The position numbers were made by a program, and so were the translations under genes. A DNA stretch of 9,097 bases. Source: Rickettsia typhi. GTDB lineage: Bacteria > Pseudomonadota > Alphaproteobacteria > Rickettsiales > UBA1997. The stretch lies in assembly GCA_945888585.1 (NCBI GenBank), contig CAMDAI010000040.1:1-9097 (forward strand), in the 5' to 3' direction. The notes under the pieces were generated by a model, which did not search any database, was not told where the DNA came from, and worked only from the letters and a program-made list of their open reading frames with translations. This document shows positions 5,866-9,097 of this stretch, one piece after another (the first letter of the stretch is position 1; each line of letters opens with the position of its first letter).

Positions 5866-7155
5866 ATGGGTAAAGAATTAAAAATCGGAATAATTGGTCT
5901 TGGAAATGTTGGTAGTGGTGTTTACGATATTCTTACCCAAGATATTCGCATGATTAATAAGAGATCAAAAACTTCACTTAAATTAACCGCCGTGTCTTCT
6001 CGAAATAAAAAAGATTTTGTCGATGAAACTAAAGTTAAATTTTATTCCAATCCATTAGATTTGGTAAATGATAAAGAAATTGATGTAGTGGTGGAATTAA
6101 TTGGCGGTGAAACTACTTCTTATCAATTAATTACCCAAGCCTTAAATAATAATAAACATATTGTTACGGCAAATAAAGCATTGATCGCCTCTAGAGGAAT
6201 TGAACTTGCTGAACTTGCTTCTAAAAATAATGTTGCTTTTGCTTTTGAAGCCTCAGTTGCTGGCGGAATTCCAATTATTAAATCTATAAAAGAAGGTCTT
6301 GCTGCTAATTGCGTAACCAAAATTTACGCCATTCTAAACGGTACTTGCAATTGTATTTTAACTAAAATGGAAGAAAATAATGCTGATTTTGCCGATGCTT
6401 TAAAAGAAGCTCAAAATTTAGGATATGCTGAATCTGATCCAACTTTTGATATAGAAGGAATTGACACTGCTCATAAATTATCAATTCTAACTTCAATTGC
6501 TAAAAATTCTAAAATTGATTTTAACGGGATTTATGTTGAAGGCATTACCAAAATTTCTATTGATGATATTAATTTTGCCAAGGAATTTGGCTATAGAATC
6601 AAGCTTTTAGGCATTTATGAAGATTTAGGAAATAAAATTAAACAAGCAGTTTATCCGTGCTTAATTAAAAATAATGAAAAAATTGCCAATATTAATAATT
6701 CCTATAATGCAGTTTTATCTCTAACAAGTAATGCAGGTTGGAGTTTTAGTGCTGGAAGAGGTGCTGGTTCAAAACCAACAGCATCTGCCGTAGTTGCAGA
6801 TTTAATTGATATTGCTAATGATCGATATGGATTTTCTTTAGGAGTTTCAGTTAAAGATTTAAATGATATCGAAACAATTAAAATCAAAGAAAGAGCTGGG
6901 GAATATTATTTAAGATTTTATACAGAAAAAGAATTCGCTAAAAATTCTAACTTTATCAAAAATATCTTTGAAAATTCTGATATAATTGAAAAATCAACCA
7001 TTAAAGAAATTAACGAAAATAATTTAATTTACGCTTTTAAAATTAAATCTATCAGTGAAACAAAAATTAACGGAATTATTAGCAAAATTTCTGAAATTAA
7101 AGAAATTGTTAATTTGAATTTAATTAGAGTTGAAGCAATTGAAAGTGATCTTTGA
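5866..7155 (+). CDS. hom: Homoserine dehydrogenase
   Basis: The 429-residue product reduces aspartate 4-semialdehyde to homoserine with NAD(P)H, the branch point to threonine and methionine. The N-terminal Rossmann domain shows GIIGLGNVGSGVY (8-20), then TANKAL (101-106) and the AFEASVAGGIPIIK (126-139) region. The dehydrogenase signature GYAESDPTFDIEGIDTAHK (187-205 region) contains the catalytic acid/lysine segment, and GRGAGSKPTASAVVADL (298-314) closes the catalytic domain. The last 80 residues (YYLRFYTEKEF to RVEAIES) look like an ACT domain, the usual site of threonine feedback in monofunctional Hom proteins; regulation here is inferred. Length is normal. The ATG is preceded by AAATACTGCAA without a ribosome site. 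No lysC, thrB or thrC is adjacent. Its stop is separated from the convergent ribH stop by one base. Confidence 0.95.
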   Translation: MGKELKIGIIGLGNVGSGVYDILTQDIRMINKRSKTSLKLTAVSSRNKKDFVDETKVKFYSNPLDLVNDKEIDVVVELIGGETTSYQLITQALNNNKHIVTANKALIASRGIELAELASKNNVAFAFEASVAGGIPIIKSIKEGLAANCVTKIYAILNGTCNCILTKMEENNADFADALKEAQNLGYAESDPTFDIEGIDTAHKLSILTSIAKNSKIDFNGIYVEGITKISIDDINFAKEFGYRIKLLGIYEDLGNKIKQAVYPCLIKNNEKIANINNSYNAVLSLTSNAGWSFSAGRGAGSKPTASAVVADLIDIANDRYGFSLGVSVKDLNDIETIKIKERAGEYYLRFYTEKEFAKNSNFIKNIFENSDIIEKSTIKEINENNLIYAFKIKSISETKINGIISKISEIKEIVNLNLIRVEAIESDL

Positions 7156-7156
7156 T

Positions 7157-7579
7157 CTAGCTGAATTTCTTTTTGATTTCTATCATCTTTAAACAAGCCA
7201 TTGCTGCAAATCCACCCTTATCTTTTTGTTTTATATCAGCTCTGGCAATTGCTTGTGCTTCATTTTCAACCGTGATGATTCCATAGCCTATTGCCAAACC
7301 ATCTTTAATTGCCAAATCATTTAATCCTCTGGCACTCTCAGAACAAACATAATCATAATGAGTTGTTTCTCCACGAATAACGCATCCCAAAGCAACATAG
7401 CCATCGTATTTATTATTTTTAGAGGCAAAAGAAATAACGGCCGGAACCTCAAAAGCACCGGGAACGGTAATTATTTCATATTCACAATTATTTTTTTTAA
7501 TTTCACTAATTGCACCTTCTAAAAGCATATCAGAAATTTTATTATAAAATCGCGATTCAACAATGAGTATTTTTGGCAT
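7157..7579 (-). CDS. ribH: 6,7-dimethyl-8-ribityllumazine synthase
   Basis: The 140-residue product condenses 5-amino-6-ribitylamino-uracil with 3,4-dihydroxy-2-butanone 4-phosphate to give the lumazine precursor of riboflavin; family members assemble as pentamers or 60-mers. Visible motifs are the N-terminal strand ILIVESRFYNKI (4-15), whose Phe11 sits where the family stacks its pyrimidine substrate, the TVPGAFEVP loop (38-46), and GCVIRGETTHYDYVC (65-79) with the conserved His74 of the catalytic site. GYGIITVENEAQA (98-110) and the Lys-Gly-rich C-terminal helix complete the fold. The protein is short, as is typical of compact RibH. There is no Shine-Dalgarno sequence before the ATG (ACAACCAAA). 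No other rib gene is in the window. It faces hom tail to tail and diverges from mnhE. Confidence 0.95.
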   Translation of the reverse strand: MPKILIVESRFYNKISDMLLEGAISEIKKNNCEYEIITVPGAFEVPAVISFASKNNKYDGYVALGCVIRGETTHYDYVCSESARGLNDLAIKDGLAIGYGIITVENEAQAIARADIKQKDKGGFAAMACLKMIEIKKKFS

Positions 7580-7648
7580 TTTGGTTGTAAATTGACTTTA
7601 ATATTGTTAGTTTATTGGAATTAATTTTAGCTGTAATAACTAGAGCGT
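7580..7648. promoter_or_regulatory. Divergent region between ribH and mnhE
   Basis: These 69 AT-rich bases separate two divergent starts and should contain both promoters. For mnhE a TTATTG about 16 bp before TAATAA is a weak candidate that would start transcription close to the ATG. For ribH only AT-rich -10-like strings are visible. No FMN riboswitch fits in this space. An AGAG lies a few bases before the mnhE ATG and is at best a poor ribosome site. Confidence 0.3.

Positions 7649-9097
<1,449 letters not shown>

Noticed and set aside
6123..6320. Minus-strand open frame opposite hom; similarly 6702-6887
   Set aside because: Antisense shadows of the homoserine dehydrogenase frame, without start signals or recognisable sequence.

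Overview
The window is a strongly AT-rich piece (roughly 30 % G+C by eye) of a bacterial chromosome with ordinary housekeeping genes packed in short units. A COQ9-family ubiquinone protein, a CvpA-type membrane protein, a stand-alone MnhE subunit and a type-2 isoleucyl-tRNA synthetase together point to an alphaproteobacterium. Low G+C and almost no Shine-Dalgarno sequences suggest a reduced genome, perhaps Rickettsiales-related, although argD and hom mean it keeps more amino-acid biosynthesis than classical Rickettsia. This placement is an inference from gene content.

Layout. 1-1146 (minus): a COQ9-family gene followed 14 bp later by cvpA, which runs off the left edge. 1147-1406: a divergent control region with a 21-bp perfect palindrome and a GC-rich hairpin. 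1407-2585 (plus): argD. 2612-5731 (minus): ileS, convergent with argD. 5732-5865: divergent control region. 5866-7155 (plus): hom. 7157-7579 (minus): ribH, convergent with hom with a 1-bp gap. 7580-7648: third divergent region. 7649-8140 (plus): mnhE. 8145-9097 (plus): ligA, starting 4 bp after mnhE and running off the right edge. No tRNA, rRNA, CRISPR, transposase or clear intrinsic terminator was found, and no gene-free stretch exceeds 300 bp.

The most striking object is ileS. It encodes a type-2 isoleucyl-tRNA synthetase with both signature motifs and the CP1 editing domain, but it carries a complete RimJ/RimL-type GNAT acetyltransferase domain (about 210 residues) inserted in frame into the catalytic half. 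A second, unrelated in-frame insertion of about 35 residues lies just before the HIGH-type motif. Both insertions begin with the same sequence (30 of 36 nt identical; RDFS-x-IE at protein level), and the copy at the GNAT junction lies in an imperfect palindrome, which recalls the in-frame palindromic elements of Rickettsia. The enzyme also stops about 270 residues earlier than usual, lacking the family's C-terminal region. A tRNA synthetase with an internal acetyltransferase, apparently delivered with a coding-compatible repeat, is the best candidate here for something undescribed.

The other genes supply separate basic functions: ubiquinone biosynthesis (COQ9), arginine or diaminopimelate synthesis (argD), threonine/methionine precursor synthesis (hom), riboflavin synthesis (ribH), cation/proton exchange (mnhE) and DNA replication/repair (ligA). 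The window shows no single pathway cluster.
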